NCBI GenBank assembly: GCA_002155105.1
Contig: MUZD01000002.1
Span: forward strand, 62,001-126,000
DNA from: Sedimentibacter sp. SX930
GTDB lineage: Bacteria; Bacillota; Bacilli; Lactobacillales; Aerococcaceae
Length of the DNA: 64,000 bases
Direction: 5' to 3'
The notes beneath the pieces were generated by a model. That model was not told the DNA's origin, ran no database searches, and worked only from the letters and a program-made list of their open reading frames with translations. This document shows, one piece after another, positions 53,350 through 61,772 of the stretch (position 1 is its first letter; the number at the start of each line of letters is the position of its first letter). The position numbers and the translations under genes were made by a program.

Positions 53350-54726
53350 ATGTTTACGAAGGTATTGATCGCAAACAGAGGAGAAATTGCTGTCAGGATC
53401 ATTCGTGCTTGTCATGAATTAGGAATCCAGACGGTAGCGGTCTATTCTGAAGCTGACCGCGAAGCGTTGCATACACAACTGGCTACACAGGCCATTTGTA
53501 TCGGCCCTGCAAAAGCGAGTGATTCCTATTTGAATATGACAAGCATTTTGAGTGCAGCAGTCGTTACGGGAGCCCAAGCCATCCATCCAGGCTTCGGTTT
53601 CCTCTCGGAAAACAGTGCATTCGCCACGATGTGCGAAGAAATGAATATCCGATTCATCGGACCTTCTTCCACCATCATCGACCTGATGGGCAACAAAGCA
53701 AACGCCCGCAAAACGATGATTGCAGCAGGCGTGCCTGTGACCCCGGGAAGCGAAGGCTACATCTCTTCATACGAAGAGGCAGTGCTGCAAGCAGAGAAAA
53801 TCGGTTATCCGGTCATTTTGAAAGCTGCCGCTGGTGGTGGCGGTAAAGGGATGCGGAAAGTCTACCAAGAAAACGGTTTGGAGGCAGCCTTCAGCCAAGC
53901 GAAGGCGGAAGCGAAGGCAGCCTTCGGGGATGACCGCATGTATCTTGAAAAGATCATCACGCCGGCTCGTCATATCGAAGTGCAGATTTTAGGTGATTCA
54001 TTCGGCAATGTTGTCCATCTGGGTGAACGCGATTGCTCCCTTCAGCGCAATCATCAGAAAGTGCTGGAAGAGAGCCCGTCCACTTTCATTACCGAAGCGA
54101 CTCGCAAAGCCATGGGGGACGTCGCCATCCGAGCGGCTAAACATGTCGGCTACACGAATGCAGGTACGATCGAGTTCCTCGTCGATACGGAACAACGTTT
54201 CTACTTTATGGAAATGAACACGCGTATCCAAGTGGAGCATCCGGTAACTGAAATGGCGACTGGCATCGATATCGTCAAAGAACAATTGCGCATCGCGAGC
54301 GGTGAGCCGTTGTCCTTTACGCAAGATGAGGTTGTCATCACCGGTCATACGATCGAGTGCCGTATCAACGCTGAAAATCCGGCTTTGGGCTTCCGTCCTT
54401 CATCCGGGAAAATCGACTACCTGTTCCTGCCCAGCGGCGGGAATGGACTGCGCGTGGAAAGCGCCATGTACGGCGGATATATGATTCCGCCATTCTATGA
54501 CTCGATGATCGCCAAAATCATTACAAAAGGCGACGACAGAAGTGAAGCAATCGCCAAAATGAGGCGTGCGCTGCAGGAACTGGTCATCGAGGGAGTCGAC
54601 ACGAACCAATTCTTCCAGGAAGATATTCTGCAGGATCCTAATTTCATTTCCGGAGATTACGATACGGAATATCTTCAGAACGTGTTCCTGAAGACTTGGG
54701 CACCTGAAGAAGAGGAAAGTGTATAA
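53350..54726 (+). CDS. accC: Biotin carboxylase subunit of acetyl-CoA carboxylase
   Basis: ATP-grasp enzyme that carboxylates biotin on AccB. The 458-residue protein starts FTKVLIANRGEIAVRI and has the glycine-rich ATP loop AAGGGGKGMR, the FLVDTEQRFYFMEMNTRIQVEH metal and bicarbonate site region (catalytic residues E and R) and a C-terminal carboxylase domain. ATG 53350 is one base past the fabZ stop. Confidence 0.96.
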   Translation: MFTKVLIANRGEIAVRIIRACHELGIQTVAVYSEADREALHTQLATQAICIGPAKASDSYLNMTSILSAAVVTGAQAIHPGFGFLSENSAFATMCEEMNIRFIGPSSTIIDLMGNKANARKTMIAAGVPVTPGSEGYISSYEEAVLQAEKIGYPVILKAAAGGGGKGMRKVYQENGLEAAFSQAKAEAKAAFGDDRMYLEKIITPARHIEVQILGDSFGNVVHLGERDCSLQRNHQKVLEESPSTFITEATRKAMGDVAIRAAKHVGYTNAGTIEFLVDTEQRFYFMEMNTRIQVEHPVTEMATGIDIVKEQLRIASGEPLSFTQDEVVITGHTIECRINAENPALGFRPSSGKIDYLFLPSGGNGLRVESAMYGGYMIPPFYDSMIAKIITKGDDRSEAIAKMRRALQELVIEGVDTNQFFQEDILQDPNFISGDYDTEYLQNVFLKTWAPEEEESV

Positions 54727-54762
54727 ATCAATTAGTCAAGAAGTCACACTAGAGGTGAGGAA

Positions 54763-55638
54763 ATGAAATTATTTCGTAAGCGTCCTTACATTCCGATAGC
54801 TCAAGTTCCCGCTTCAAAAGCAGACGATCAGAAACCGATCGTTCCTGAAGGCTTATGGGAAAAATGCCCGAATTGTCAAAAGACGATCTACAGCAAGGAT
54901 TTAGGGAAAGATAAAGTATGCCCGCATTGTGCCTATAATTTCAGGATTTCGGCCTATGAACGCATTTCCCATATCGTTGATGATGGTTCTTTTGATGAAT
55001 GGAACGCGCTCATGCCTGAGGAAAATCCATTGGCTTTTCCGGGGTATGAGAACAAATTGAAGATTGCCAAAGACAAAACGGGACTTGACGAGGCGGTTGT
55101 AACCGGCGCGGCATTCATCAATAAGCATAAAGTTGCTTTGTGTGTGATGGATTCGAACTTTATCATGGCAAGCATGGGGAAAGTGGTCGGCGAGAAGCTG
55201 ACGCTCGCGTTTGAACGCGCAACGTCAGAAAAGCTCCCGATCATTGTCTTCACGGCTTCGGGCGGCGCCAGAATGCAAGAAGGCATCATGTCCTTGATGC
55301 AGATGGCGAAAGTCAGCGTTGCGGTCTCCAATCACAGTAAAGCAGGATTGTTGTACATCACAGTCCTGACCGATCCGACGACTGGGGGCGTAACGGCCAG
55401 CTTTGCGATGCAAGGGGATATCATCCTTGCGGAAACTGGCGCAACTGTCGGTTTCGCCGGCAAACGCGTCATCGAACAGACAATCAAAGCGAAATTGCCT
55501 GAAGGATTCCAGACAGCTGAAAAGGTTCTGGAAAACGGCTTTATCGACAAGATTGTAGCCAGAAAAGATTTGAAGAGAGCATTGCAGCATCTTTTGTTGT
55601 TGCATGCTCCTGCAGAAAAGGCGGGTGAAGTGCAGTGA
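54763..55638 (+). CDS. accD: Acetyl-CoA carboxylase carboxyltransferase subunit beta
   Basis: Transfers the carboxyl group to acetyl-CoA together with AccA. In 291 residues the N-terminal zinc ribbon has four cysteines (CPNCQKTIYS, VCPHCAYNF), followed by the crotonase-like carboxyltransferase core (TASGGARMQEGIMSLMQMAK, GATVGFAGKRVIEQTI). GAGGTGAGG precedes the ATG. The stop overlaps accA. Confidence 0.96.
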   Translation: MKLFRKRPYIPIAQVPASKADDQKPIVPEGLWEKCPNCQKTIYSKDLGKDKVCPHCAYNFRISAYERISHIVDDGSFDEWNALMPEENPLAFPGYENKLKIAKDKTGLDEAVVTGAAFINKHKVALCVMDSNFIMASMGKVVGEKLTLAFERATSEKLPIIVFTASGGARMQEGIMSLMQMAKVSVAVSNHSKAGLLYITVLTDPTTGGVTASFAMQGDIILAETGATVGFAGKRVIEQTIKAKLPEGFQTAEKVLENGFIDKIVARKDLKRALQHLLLLHAPAEKAGEVQ

Positions 55639-56417
55639 AGGATGTCAAAGAAATTATCACCGCTGCCAGAAGCATCTCCCGTCTGACGGCGACAGAAATG
55701 ATTCATGCCATCTGCGATGGTTTTGTTGAATTCCACGGCGATCGAAAGTTCGGGGACGACCCGGCTATCGTTGGCGGGATCGCATTGCTTGATGACATGC
55801 CGGTAACAGTCATCGGAACGCAAAAAGGCCATGATGTGACTGAAAATGTCTATCGGAATTTCGGATCACCGCATCCGGAGGGCTATCGTAAAGCGATCCG
55901 TTTGATGAAACAGGCGGAAAAATTCAATCGTCCAATCGTTACTTTCATCAATACTTCAGGTGCTTTTTGCGACGTCGACTCTGAGGACCGAGGCATCGGT
56001 GAAGCAATCGCTGAGTCGCTTTTGGTGATGAGTCAACTGACGGTTCCTTTCATCGCTATCTTCATCGGTGAGGGAGGCAGCGGCGGTGCCTTGGCGCTGG
56101 CGATGGGCAACGAGGTGTGGATGTTGGAGAATACCATGTATTCTGTTCTGTCACCGGAAGGCTTTGCATCCATTTTATGGAAAGATTCCTCACGATCCGA
56201 TGAAGCAGCCAAAGTAATGAAGTTGACGCCGGATGATCTCTTTTCATTGGACGTCATCGACAAAATCGTTATGGAAACCCGCAGGAAAGTGGCCCGCAAA
56301 TCGGATGATGTCATGCTTGAACTGAAGCGGGAGTTAAGTGCCAAGCTGAAAGAGCTGAAGCAACTGACTCCAGCGGAATTGGTAGAGCAGCGCCAGAAAC
56401 GATTCCGGAACTATTGA
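55635..56417 (+). CDS. accA: Acetyl-CoA carboxylase carboxyltransferase subunit alpha
   Basis: Partner of AccD, 260 residues, with FVEFHGDRKFGDDPAIVGG, FGSPHPEGYRKAIRLMKQAEK and GEGGSGGALALAMGN. GTG 55635 overlaps the accD stop (GTGA). It is shorter than proteobacterial AccA, as usual for Lactobacillales. Last gene of the fab operon. Confidence 0.96.
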   Translation: MKDVKEIITAARSISRLTATEMIHAICDGFVEFHGDRKFGDDPAIVGGIALLDDMPVTVIGTQKGHDVTENVYRNFGSPHPEGYRKAIRLMKQAEKFNRPIVTFINTSGAFCDVDSEDRGIGEAIAESLLVMSQLTVPFIAIFIGEGGSGGALALAMGNEVWMLENTMYSVLSPEGFASILWKDSSRSDEAAKVMKLTPDDLFSLDVIDKIVMETRRKVARKSDDVMLELKRELSAKLKELKQLTPAELVEQRQKRFRNY

Positions 56418-56433
56418 TTAAAGAACAGTAATG

Positions 56434-56473
56434 GACCGCCCGCACAGCCTCGGTTGTGCGGGCGGTTTTTTTA
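56434..56473 (+). terminator. Terminator of the fab-acc operon
   Basis: CCGCCCGCACA / TGTGCGGGCGG with an 8-nt loop and seven T. Confidence 0.95.
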
Positions 56474-56487
56474 GCGTTCGCTTTTGT

Positions 56488-56496
56488 GTTATAATT
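56488..56496 (+). promoter_or_regulatory. Extended -10 of the TPR protein gene
   Basis: TGTTATAAT shortly after the fab terminator; the T-tract of that terminator falls where a -35 would be. 33 bp to the start codon. Confidence 0.55.
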
Positions 56497-56528
56497 GCCT
56501 AACAGGAAAATCAGTGGAGATTGGGGTG

Positions 56529-57506
56529 ATGGAAATGGGAGAAAAGATTGTTTTTCCATTAAATTACGAAGGGTACTTGAAAAAGGGACTGTTGGCATTC
56601 GAAGAGGGGAATCTGCAGTTGGCGGAAGAATGGATCGGCAAGGCTGTAGCCATCAAGAAGGCGGACGATATCCTCCCGCTGTATCTCATGTTGCTGCAGG
56701 AGACCGATCAAGCAGAGAAGAGTCTGGAAATGATAACCGAAATGCGACCGGATATTGCTTCCGCCATTTCGGTGGATGACATCGATTTCCTTTACTTGAA
56801 AGGCTTGCTGCATTCCGGATCATTCGACATGGCCCGCGAGCAAATCGAAGCCCGCAAAAATACTTTCGGTCTGTCGATGGAACACCAATTTGCTTTGGAG
56901 CAATTAGAGGCCGAAGTCGAAAAAGTTGAATTGAAGAATTTGGAGAAGAAGCTGAAAAAAAGTTCGGAAATCCTCCAGGCCGAAAAAACCATCGATACGC
57001 AACCCTTCCACAAACAACAAGTCTACGCGCAACAGTTGAAGGAATTGGAGGATGACCAATTCGGCAAGATAGCGCAACGCCTGCTCATGAACAACAATCT
57101 TCACCGGATGCTCAAGACTGAGATCATCCATCAATTTCTTGCACGCGGGCTGCATCCATCGCTGACTGTCAGATTGGACGGAGCCGAAGAAAAAGTCGAT
57201 CTGGCTGGATTGGTCCCGTTGATCGACTCGAAAACGTACAAAGAAGGAATGGCGTATATCAGGGAAGAAATCGCCAATAAAAATCCAACTATGGCGGATG
57301 CCATGGAGAATGCCTTCTTCATGCAATTATCCCTCCTTTATCCGTTCGAAGACAGGACGATCCCATCCGTGACGGAATGGTTGGAGGTGCTCTACCGCAT
57401 TTACAACGGGACCGGATCGACGGGCGAGCCAAGCGAAAAGAGCATCCGCGATGAAATCGAAAAATTGGAAAATAAGCTAGCCGATTTTTTTGGGTTTTTC
57501 GAATAA
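56529..57506 (+). CDS. Tetratricopeptide-repeat-like protein of unknown function
   Basis: A 325-residue soluble helical protein. The first 110 residues resemble TPR helices (YLKKGLLAFEEGNLQLAEEWIGKAV, FLYLKGLLHSGSFDMAREQIE), then a charged coiled coil (about 115-150) and a C-terminal helical domain ending KLADFFGFFE. No enzyme motif is visible. Related Firmicutes genomes carry similar TPR proteins without known roles. ATG 56529 is preferred with GGAGA 8 bp upstream; ATG 56535 is also in frame. Confidence 0.8.
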   Translation: MEMGEKIVFPLNYEGYLKKGLLAFEEGNLQLAEEWIGKAVAIKKADDILPLYLMLLQETDQAEKSLEMITEMRPDIASAISVDDIDFLYLKGLLHSGSFDMAREQIEARKNTFGLSMEHQFALEQLEAEVEKVELKNLEKKLKKSSEILQAEKTIDTQPFHKQQVYAQQLKELEDDQFGKIAQRLLMNNNLHRMLKTEIIHQFLARGLHPSLTVRLDGAEEKVDLAGLVPLIDSKTYKEGMAYIREEIANKNPTMADAMENAFFMQLSLLYPFEDRTIPSVTEWLEVLYRIYNGTGSTGEPSEKSIRDEIEKLENKLADFFGFFE

Positions 57507-57530
57507 GTCCCAATGAGGCTATCGGAATAA

Positions 57531-57559
57531 TTGACTCTATAGGGTTTCCTCTCTATAAT
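57531..57559 (+). promoter_or_regulatory. Promoter of the cold shock gene
   Basis: TTGACT (57531-57536), 17-bp spacer, TATAAT (57554-57559). The transcript would have a leader of about 55 nt before the ATG, as is typical of csp genes. Confidence 0.85.
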
Positions 57560-57620
57560 GAGGGTAACCCGTCTTTGTGAAAGCAGTTCCAAAGAAATGA
57601 GTGTTGAAGGAGGATGTACA

Positions 57621-57833
57621 ATGGAATTTGGCAAAGTAAAGTGGTTCAATAATGATAAAGGGTATGGTTTTATTGAACTCGATCAACAGGATGACGACAT
57701 TTTCGTACATTTTACCGGTATAGCTGGAGAAGGCTTCAAAAGACTTGAAGAAGGGCAACGCGTTCAGTTCGACATCGCTGAAGGCGTCAGAGGACCACAG
57801 GCCACTAATGTGATGGTCGTGGCGGAATCATAA
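57621..57833 (+). CDS. cspA: Cold shock domain protein
   Basis: Single OB-fold RNA chaperone, 70 residues. The RNP motifs KGYGFIEL (usually KGFGFI) and DIFVHFTGI are present; the N terminus is [22 protein letters not shown] lies 8 bp before ATG 57621. The family is usually 66-67 residues; the extra residues are at the C terminus. Monocistronic. Confidence 0.95.
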   Translation: MEFGKVKWFNNDKGYGFIELDQQDDDIFVHFTGIAGEGFKRLEEGQRVQFDIAEGVRGPQATNVMVVAES

Positions 57834-57851
57834 AAAAGTAAAGTAGATCGC

Positions 57852-57899
57852 AAAGGTGAAGGGAATCCGTTCGGGATTTCCTTTCACCTTTGTTTTTTA
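57852..57899 (+). terminator. Terminator of the cold shock gene
   Basis: AAAGGTGAA / TTCACCTTT with GGGAA.CC/GGGATTTCC pairing inside and a GTTTTTT tail. Confidence 0.9.
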
Positions 57900-57912
57900 G
57901 GATGTGGAACAG

Positions 57913-58323
57913 GTGATAAAATTATTTGTGGATGGGGCGGCCACCGGAAAAGAAGGGTATGCCGCCATCGGTGTTCTGATCGTTGAGGACGGCGTACAGG
58001 AGCAGATTGGTCTGCCTTTAGAGGCCAGAATGGATAATCATCGGGCCGAATTCGAAGCGCTCCTGTATGGATTGCGTCATCTGAAAAAACAAAACAAGCA
58101 GGACCAGCTCGTTTTTTGTTACACTGACAGTAAACTTGTTGCCGAGTCGATCCGGAAAAAGTATACGAAAAAAGCGGAACACAAATTGTATCTGGAAGAG
58201 ACCTTGCAGGAGTTGGCTGCGTTCACCAATTTTTACTTGGAATGGATTCCGGAAAAGGAAAACAAAGGAGCCGATAATCTCGCCAAAAAAGCGCTCTATC
58301 AGCTCACCAAAAAGAAAAAATGA
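57913..58323 (+). CDS. RNase HI-like protein (YpdQ group)
   Basis: A 136-residue reverse-transcriptase-type RNase H fold protein. The four acidic active-site residues can be aligned: Asp in LFVDGAATG, Glu in HRAEFEALLYGL, Asp in CYTDSKLV and Asp in KGADNLAKKA. Some Firmicutes homologues of this short type are catalytically weak or inactive, so activity is not assured. GTG 57913 is chosen with AGGA 10 bp upstream; GTG 57904 is too close to it. Confidence 0.87.
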   Translation: MIKLFVDGAATGKEGYAAIGVLIVEDGVQEQIGLPLEARMDNHRAEFEALLYGLRHLKKQNKQDQLVFCYTDSKLVAESIRKKYTKKAEHKLYLEETLQELAAFTNFYLEWIPEKENKGADNLAKKALYQLTKKKK

Positions 58324-58365
58324 GTCCGGATGACTTACTCTGTGATTACGAAGTAAATGTTCCAT

Positions 58366-58416
58366 AATTCAAAAAGGCCATCTCCTTTCGTATTGGAACG
58401 GGGATGGCCTTTTTGC
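58366..58416 (+). terminator. Terminator after the RNase HI-like gene
   Basis: AAAAAGGCCATC / GATGGCCTTTTT with CC/GG continuing the stem and a 14-nt loop. Confidence 0.9.
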
Positions 58417-58460
58417 TCGCCTCTATTCGCTTTTTAGTGTATACGAGTCATAGATTATGC

Positions 58461-58491
58461 TTGACTTGGAGTCCACTTCAAGGCGTATACT
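58461..58491 (+). promoter_or_regulatory. MerR-family-type promoter/operator of the aldo/keto reductase gene
   Basis: TTGACT (58461-58466) and TATACT (58486-58491) are separated by 19 bp, too long for normal RNA polymerase use but the hallmark of MerR-activated promoters. The spacer holds the dyad CTTGGAGT-CC-ACTTCAAG (58465-58482, one mismatch), very close to AdhR/NmlR-type operators that respond to aldehydes or electrophiles. No merR-type gene is in the window. Confidence 0.75.
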
Positions 58492-58546
58492 ATCAGCAAC
58501 ATAGTATATTTCTATGACATCAAATTGAAGATGGAGGGAATTATTG

Positions 58547-59527
58547 ATGGATTATGTGAAATTCGGCAATACAGGAATGGATGTTTCACGGATTTGTTTA
58601 GGAGCAATGGGATTCGGCGATCCGAACAGCGGCTTCCATAAATGGGTTCTGGAAGAAGAAGAGAGCAGAAAAGTCATAAAAAGTGCGTTGGATTTGGGGA
58701 TCAATTTCTTTGATACGGCAAACATCTACTCATACGGAGCCAGTGAACGCATACTCGGGAAAGCCTTGAACGATTACGCCAACCGGGATGAGATCGTGGT
58801 GGCGACGAAAGTACATCAGCAGATGCGCCAGGCACCGAACGGAGGGGGCCTTTCCCGCAAAGCAATCCTGACTGAAATCGATCACAGTCTGGAAAGGTTG
58901 GGCATGGACTATGTGGACCTTTACATCATCCACCGTTGGGACTACAACACACCAATCGAGGAAACGATGGAAGCGTTGCATGATGTAGTGAAATCCGGCA
59001 AAGCCCGCTATATCGGCGCATCCGCCATGTTCGCGTGGCAATTCGCCAAAGCGCAATCTGTTGCCGAAAAAAACGGCTTGACAAAATTTGTTTCGATGCA
59101 GAATCACTTGAATCTTTTGTACCGCGAGGAAGAGCGGGAAATGCTGCCATTGTGCGTTGATCAAAAGATTGCCGTGACGCCATACAGCCCCCTGGCTTCA
59201 GGTAGGCTCACCCGTGATTGGTCGGCCACTACGAAACGCTTCGAAATGGATCAGGTGGCGAAGCATAAGTATGATACGACCGAAGCACAGGACCGCGTCA
59301 TTGTGGAGCGGGTTGCAGCGATTGCCGAAAAATATGGCGTTGAGAGGGTTCAGGTCGCTCTGGCATGGTTGCTGCAGAAGGATCAAGTCGTTGCGCCAAT
59401 CATCGGAGCCACCAAGGAAAGCCATCTGACCAGCGCCATTTCGGCTCTTGACTTCAAGCTTTCTGCGGAGGACATTCTGTCTCTGGAAGAACCGTACATC
59501 CCTCATCACATAATGGGGCACAACTAA
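58547..59527 (+). CDS. Aldo/keto reductase
   Basis: NADPH-dependent oxidoreductase, 326 residues, AKR TIM barrel of the YajO/IolS-like group. The tetrad is visible: Asp and Tyr in FFDTANIYSYG, Lys in VVATKVH and His in YIIHRWD; the cofactor end is VAPIIGATKESHL. The likely substrates are aldehydes; the exact one is unknown. GGAGGG lies 8 bp before ATG 58547; TTG 58544 is in frame but less likely. Expression is probably induced through the MerR-type promoter at 58461. Confidence 0.93.
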   Translation: MDYVKFGNTGMDVSRICLGAMGFGDPNSGFHKWVLEEEESRKVIKSALDLGINFFDTANIYSYGASERILGKALNDYANRDEIVVATKVHQQMRQAPNGGGLSRKAILTEIDHSLERLGMDYVDLYIIHRWDYNTPIEETMEALHDVVKSGKARYIGASAMFAWQFAKAQSVAEKNGLTKFVSMQNHLNLLYREEEREMLPLCVDQKIAVTPYSPLASGRLTRDWSATTKRFEMDQVAKHKYDTTEAQDRVIVERVAAIAEKYGVERVQVALAWLLQKDQVVAPIIGATKESHLTSAISALDFKLSAEDILSLEEPYIPHHIMGHN

Positions 59528-59570
59528 AAAGCTCTTGTGCATAAATCATAAAACACCAAATAAGCCCGAA

Positions 59571-59613
59571 TGGATTCCTGCTGCCAGGAGATCCATTCGG
59601 GCTTTCTTTTTCG
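59571..59613 (+). terminator. Terminator of the aldo/keto reductase gene
   Basis: AAGCCCGAATGGAT / ATCCATTCGGGCTT with a 15-nt loop and TTCTTTTT tail. Strong. Confidence 0.93.
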
Positions 59614-59663
59614 TATCCTGATGAGTGTGCTGATCAGTGTTGCCTTAGTTCAGGCCTTAGGGA

Positions 59664-60024
59664 TTATTCCTTATAGTCCGTTGAGGAGGCCAATTCCGTT
59701 TGCGTCCGGAAATCGGCTAAGCGGTTTTCAAGCGTAGCGATGGTGCTGGCCAGCGCTTGCGAGCCGAGGACTTGTCCGCCACAGGAAGATATTTGGATGA
59801 TGCGGCCATGACCTTGCAGCATTATTGATGACATCGATTGCTCCGTGTTTTTCAAAAGCTTCCTTCACCACCTGATGGACCGTGGGCGTATCGGTCAAAT
59901 CAAGGATCTGGCAATCGAACAGCGTCGGGTACTCCGCAATCAAATCAGAAATTTTGCATATGTAGCGCACCGTTTGGGTCACCGTGTCCCCTTCATCCAA
60001 CAATTGTCTGGTCAGTTCGGCGTG
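59664..60024 (-). pseudogene. Decayed short-chain dehydrogenase/reductase (SDR)
   Basis: SDR pieces are found in two frames. From the 5' side: LTRQLLDEGDTV, then DLTDTPTVHQVVKEAFEKHG and IDVINNAA (the NNAG motif), ending in a frame break. In the next frame follow GRIIQISSCGGQ (the catalytic serine strand) and a C-terminal SDR-like stretch ending TELASSTDYKE. The N-terminal Rossmann start is missing, about 45 residues are lost between NNAA and GRIIQ, and the YxxxK helix is gone. It begins directly against the terminator of the methyltransferase gene, so a deletion joined the two. Confidence 0.85.
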
Positions 60025-60031
60025 TGGCAAA

Positions 60032-60092
60032 AATAAAGCAGTCTAGACTATCCCGAATCAACAAGGGCGTCCAGACTACTTTTATTTTATTG
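60032..60092 (-). terminator. Terminator of the THUMP methyltransferase gene
   Basis: On the minus strand AGTCTGGAC pairs with GTCTAGACT around a loop that itself folds (GCCCTT/ inner pairs), followed by TGCTTTATTTTTG. A-rich DNA on the other side makes it partly bidirectional. Confidence 0.75.
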
Positions 60093-60093
60093 A

Positions 60094-61266
60094 TTATTTT
60101 TCTTTAACGTCGTTGGTGTCAAGCTCTTTTTTGATTCTTGGCGGGCGCGTTCCCCAATATTGGAAGAAATCGGTACGCAATCTGCCGTTGTAGAGTTTGC
60201 GTTTTTTCGTGGCTCTTTCGCCGTAGAATTCTTCGAAAAGCAATTCACTCGTCAGGATGTATTTGCTCCATGTCTTCAACGGACGGAAAACTTGACCCAT
60301 CTCTTTGTAGAGTATCTCGATCTCTTCCTGATCGGAAAGACGCTCACCGTAAGGCGGGTTGCAGACGATCGTGCCGTATTCCTTGGTTGTCGTGAAGTCG
60401 GCCAAAGCCAATTGTTTGAAAGTGACATAATCCGCAACGCCTGCTTTTTCGGCATTGCTCTTCGCGATGGCGATGACGTGGGGATCGATGTCCGAACCGC
60501 CGATGTCCAACTTCACATCGAAGTTGGCGGCAGCTTTTGCTTCATTACGGATGCGATCCCATAAACCTTCTTCAAAAATGTTCCATTCTTCGGAAGGGAA
60601 TGAGCGCTTCAATCCAGGAGCGATATTCAGGCCGATCAGAGCCGCTTCGATCGGAATCGTGCCGGAACCGCAAGTCGGGTCATAGAAGGGACGGTCAGGG
60701 AACCAATTGGTCAACATCACCAAAGCAGCTGCCATATTTTCCTTCAATGGTGCGCCGCCTTTTTCGGAACGGTAACCGCGTTTGAAAAGGCTGGAACCGC
60801 TCGTGTCGATCGTCAGGATCACTTCATCCTTGTTGATGGCCACTTCGATCGGATAGAGTGCGCCGGATTCAGGCAAACGGGTACGGCGGTGGTAGTATTC
60901 GCTCAGTCGGTTGACGATGGCCTTTTTGACGATTGCCTGGCAATCGGGGACACTGTACAAAGTCGATTTTTGCGATTTGCCGGAAACAGGGAATTCCGCA
61001 TCCATCGGAAGGATTTGTTCCCATGGCAAAGCTTTCGTTTGTTCGAAAAGGTCATCGAAAGTTTTTGCTTCGAATTTGCCGAACACGATTTTGATGCGGT
61101 CAGCGGTGCGCAGCCACAGGTTGGTGGTGATGATGTCCGCTTCCGTACCGGAGAAGTAAGCTTTGCCGTTCTCCACCTGGACATTGTAGCCCATTTTTTT
61201 CAGCTCATTGCCGGTGATGGCTTCGATGCCGCTTGCGGCCGTAGCCATTAATTGATATGTTTTCAT
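60094..61266 (-). CDS. ypsC: THUMP-domain class I SAM-dependent RNA methyltransferase (YpsC/RlmL-like)
   Basis: RNA guanine-N2 methyltransferase type protein of 390 residues. It has a THUMP RNA-binding domain (about residues 45-160) and a Rossmann methyltransferase with YDPTCGSGTIPIEAALIG, GSDIDPHVIAIAKSNA and the catalytic VCNPPYGERL. By homology it acts on 23S rRNA (RlmL N-terminal half). AAGGAG lies 7 bp before the ATG. The genomic order gpsB, rnpB, ypsC is conserved in Firmicutes. Confidence 0.93.
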   Translation of the reverse strand: MKTYQLMATAASGIEAITGNELKKMGYNVQVENGKAYFSGTEADIITTNLWLRTADRIKIVFGKFEAKTFDDLFEQTKALPWEQILPMDAEFPVSGKSQKSTLYSVPDCQAIVKKAIVNRLSEYYHRRTRLPESGALYPIEVAINKDEVILTIDTSGSSLFKRGYRSEKGGAPLKENMAAALVMLTNWFPDRPFYDPTCGSGTIPIEAALIGLNIAPGLKRSFPSEEWNIFEEGLWDRIRNEAKAAANFDVKLDIGGSDIDPHVIAIAKSNAEKAGVADYVTFKQLALADFTTTKEYGTIVCNPPYGERLSDQEEIEILYKEMGQVFRPLKTWSKYILTSELLFEEFYGERATKKRKLYNGRLRTDFFQYWGTRPPRIKKELDTNDVKEK

Positions 61267-61308
61267 TTAGTGCTCCTTATTGTTTTGCCTTAGAAATTGC
61301 CGGATAAT

Positions 61309-61345
61309 GCACGAAAAATGGGACAAAAATTAGCTTGTCCCATCC
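61309..61345 (-). terminator. Terminator-like hairpin downstream of rnpB
   Basis: Minus strand GGGACAA / TTGTCCC with an 8-nt loop, followed by ATTTTTCG. It lies between rnpB and the methyltransferase gene. Another T run (TTTTTTTCTT) directly follows the RNA. Confidence 0.6.
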
Positions 61346-61378
61346 TCGATCGTATTCTTTTTGAAGAAAAAAAGCCTG

Positions 61379-61761
61379 ATTTGTAAATTTCTGTAAGCCA
61401 TGTTCTGTCGCGCCATCGGAGCCAGGCCTCTGATGGCGGAGGTAATTATCTATCTGCATTTCTGCCTCTTTCCCTCGTTCATTTCCTTGGAAAGAGTGCC
61501 CCTACCAAAGTTTGGGTTGCTCGCTCGAGGGGTTTACCGCGTTCCACCAGAAAGGTTTCCCCGTCTGCTTCGTCACTGTGGCACTTTCAAGAATACTCAG
61601 GCATAGGCAGAGCCCTTAGCCTTTTTTTCTGCCGTCAATCTCTCGATTGCCTTAGCTTATTTTTTCGCTAAGCACGAACACTACAAGCATCTCAGCTTGT
61701 GCGAGCATGGACTTTCCTCAGCCTCCATAAAGGAGACCGCAATTACCCGAAATTTACAAAT
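61379..61761 (-). ncRNA. rnpB: RNase P RNA (bacterial type B)
   Basis: Catalytic RNA of RNase P that trims tRNA 5' ends. Recognised by its conserved blocks on the minus strand: GAGGAAAGTCCATGCTCGC near the 5' end, then GACGGCAGAAA, AAGGGCTCTG, GTGCCACAGTGACG, GGTGGAACGCGGTAAACCCC and CATGGCTTACAG at the 3' end. The ends pair as P1 (TTTGTAAATTTC at the 5' end with GAAATTTACAAA at the 3' end). About 383 nt, as expected. The ends are set by P1 and are approximate. It starts 12 bp past the gpsB stop. Confidence 0.95.
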
Positions 61762-61772
61762 GTTTTTTGATG

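Noticed and set aside
59664-60030. Two small genes on the minus strand
   Set aside because: The two frames hold consecutive pieces of one SDR protein in order, with missing parts, which fits one broken gene rather than two real ones.
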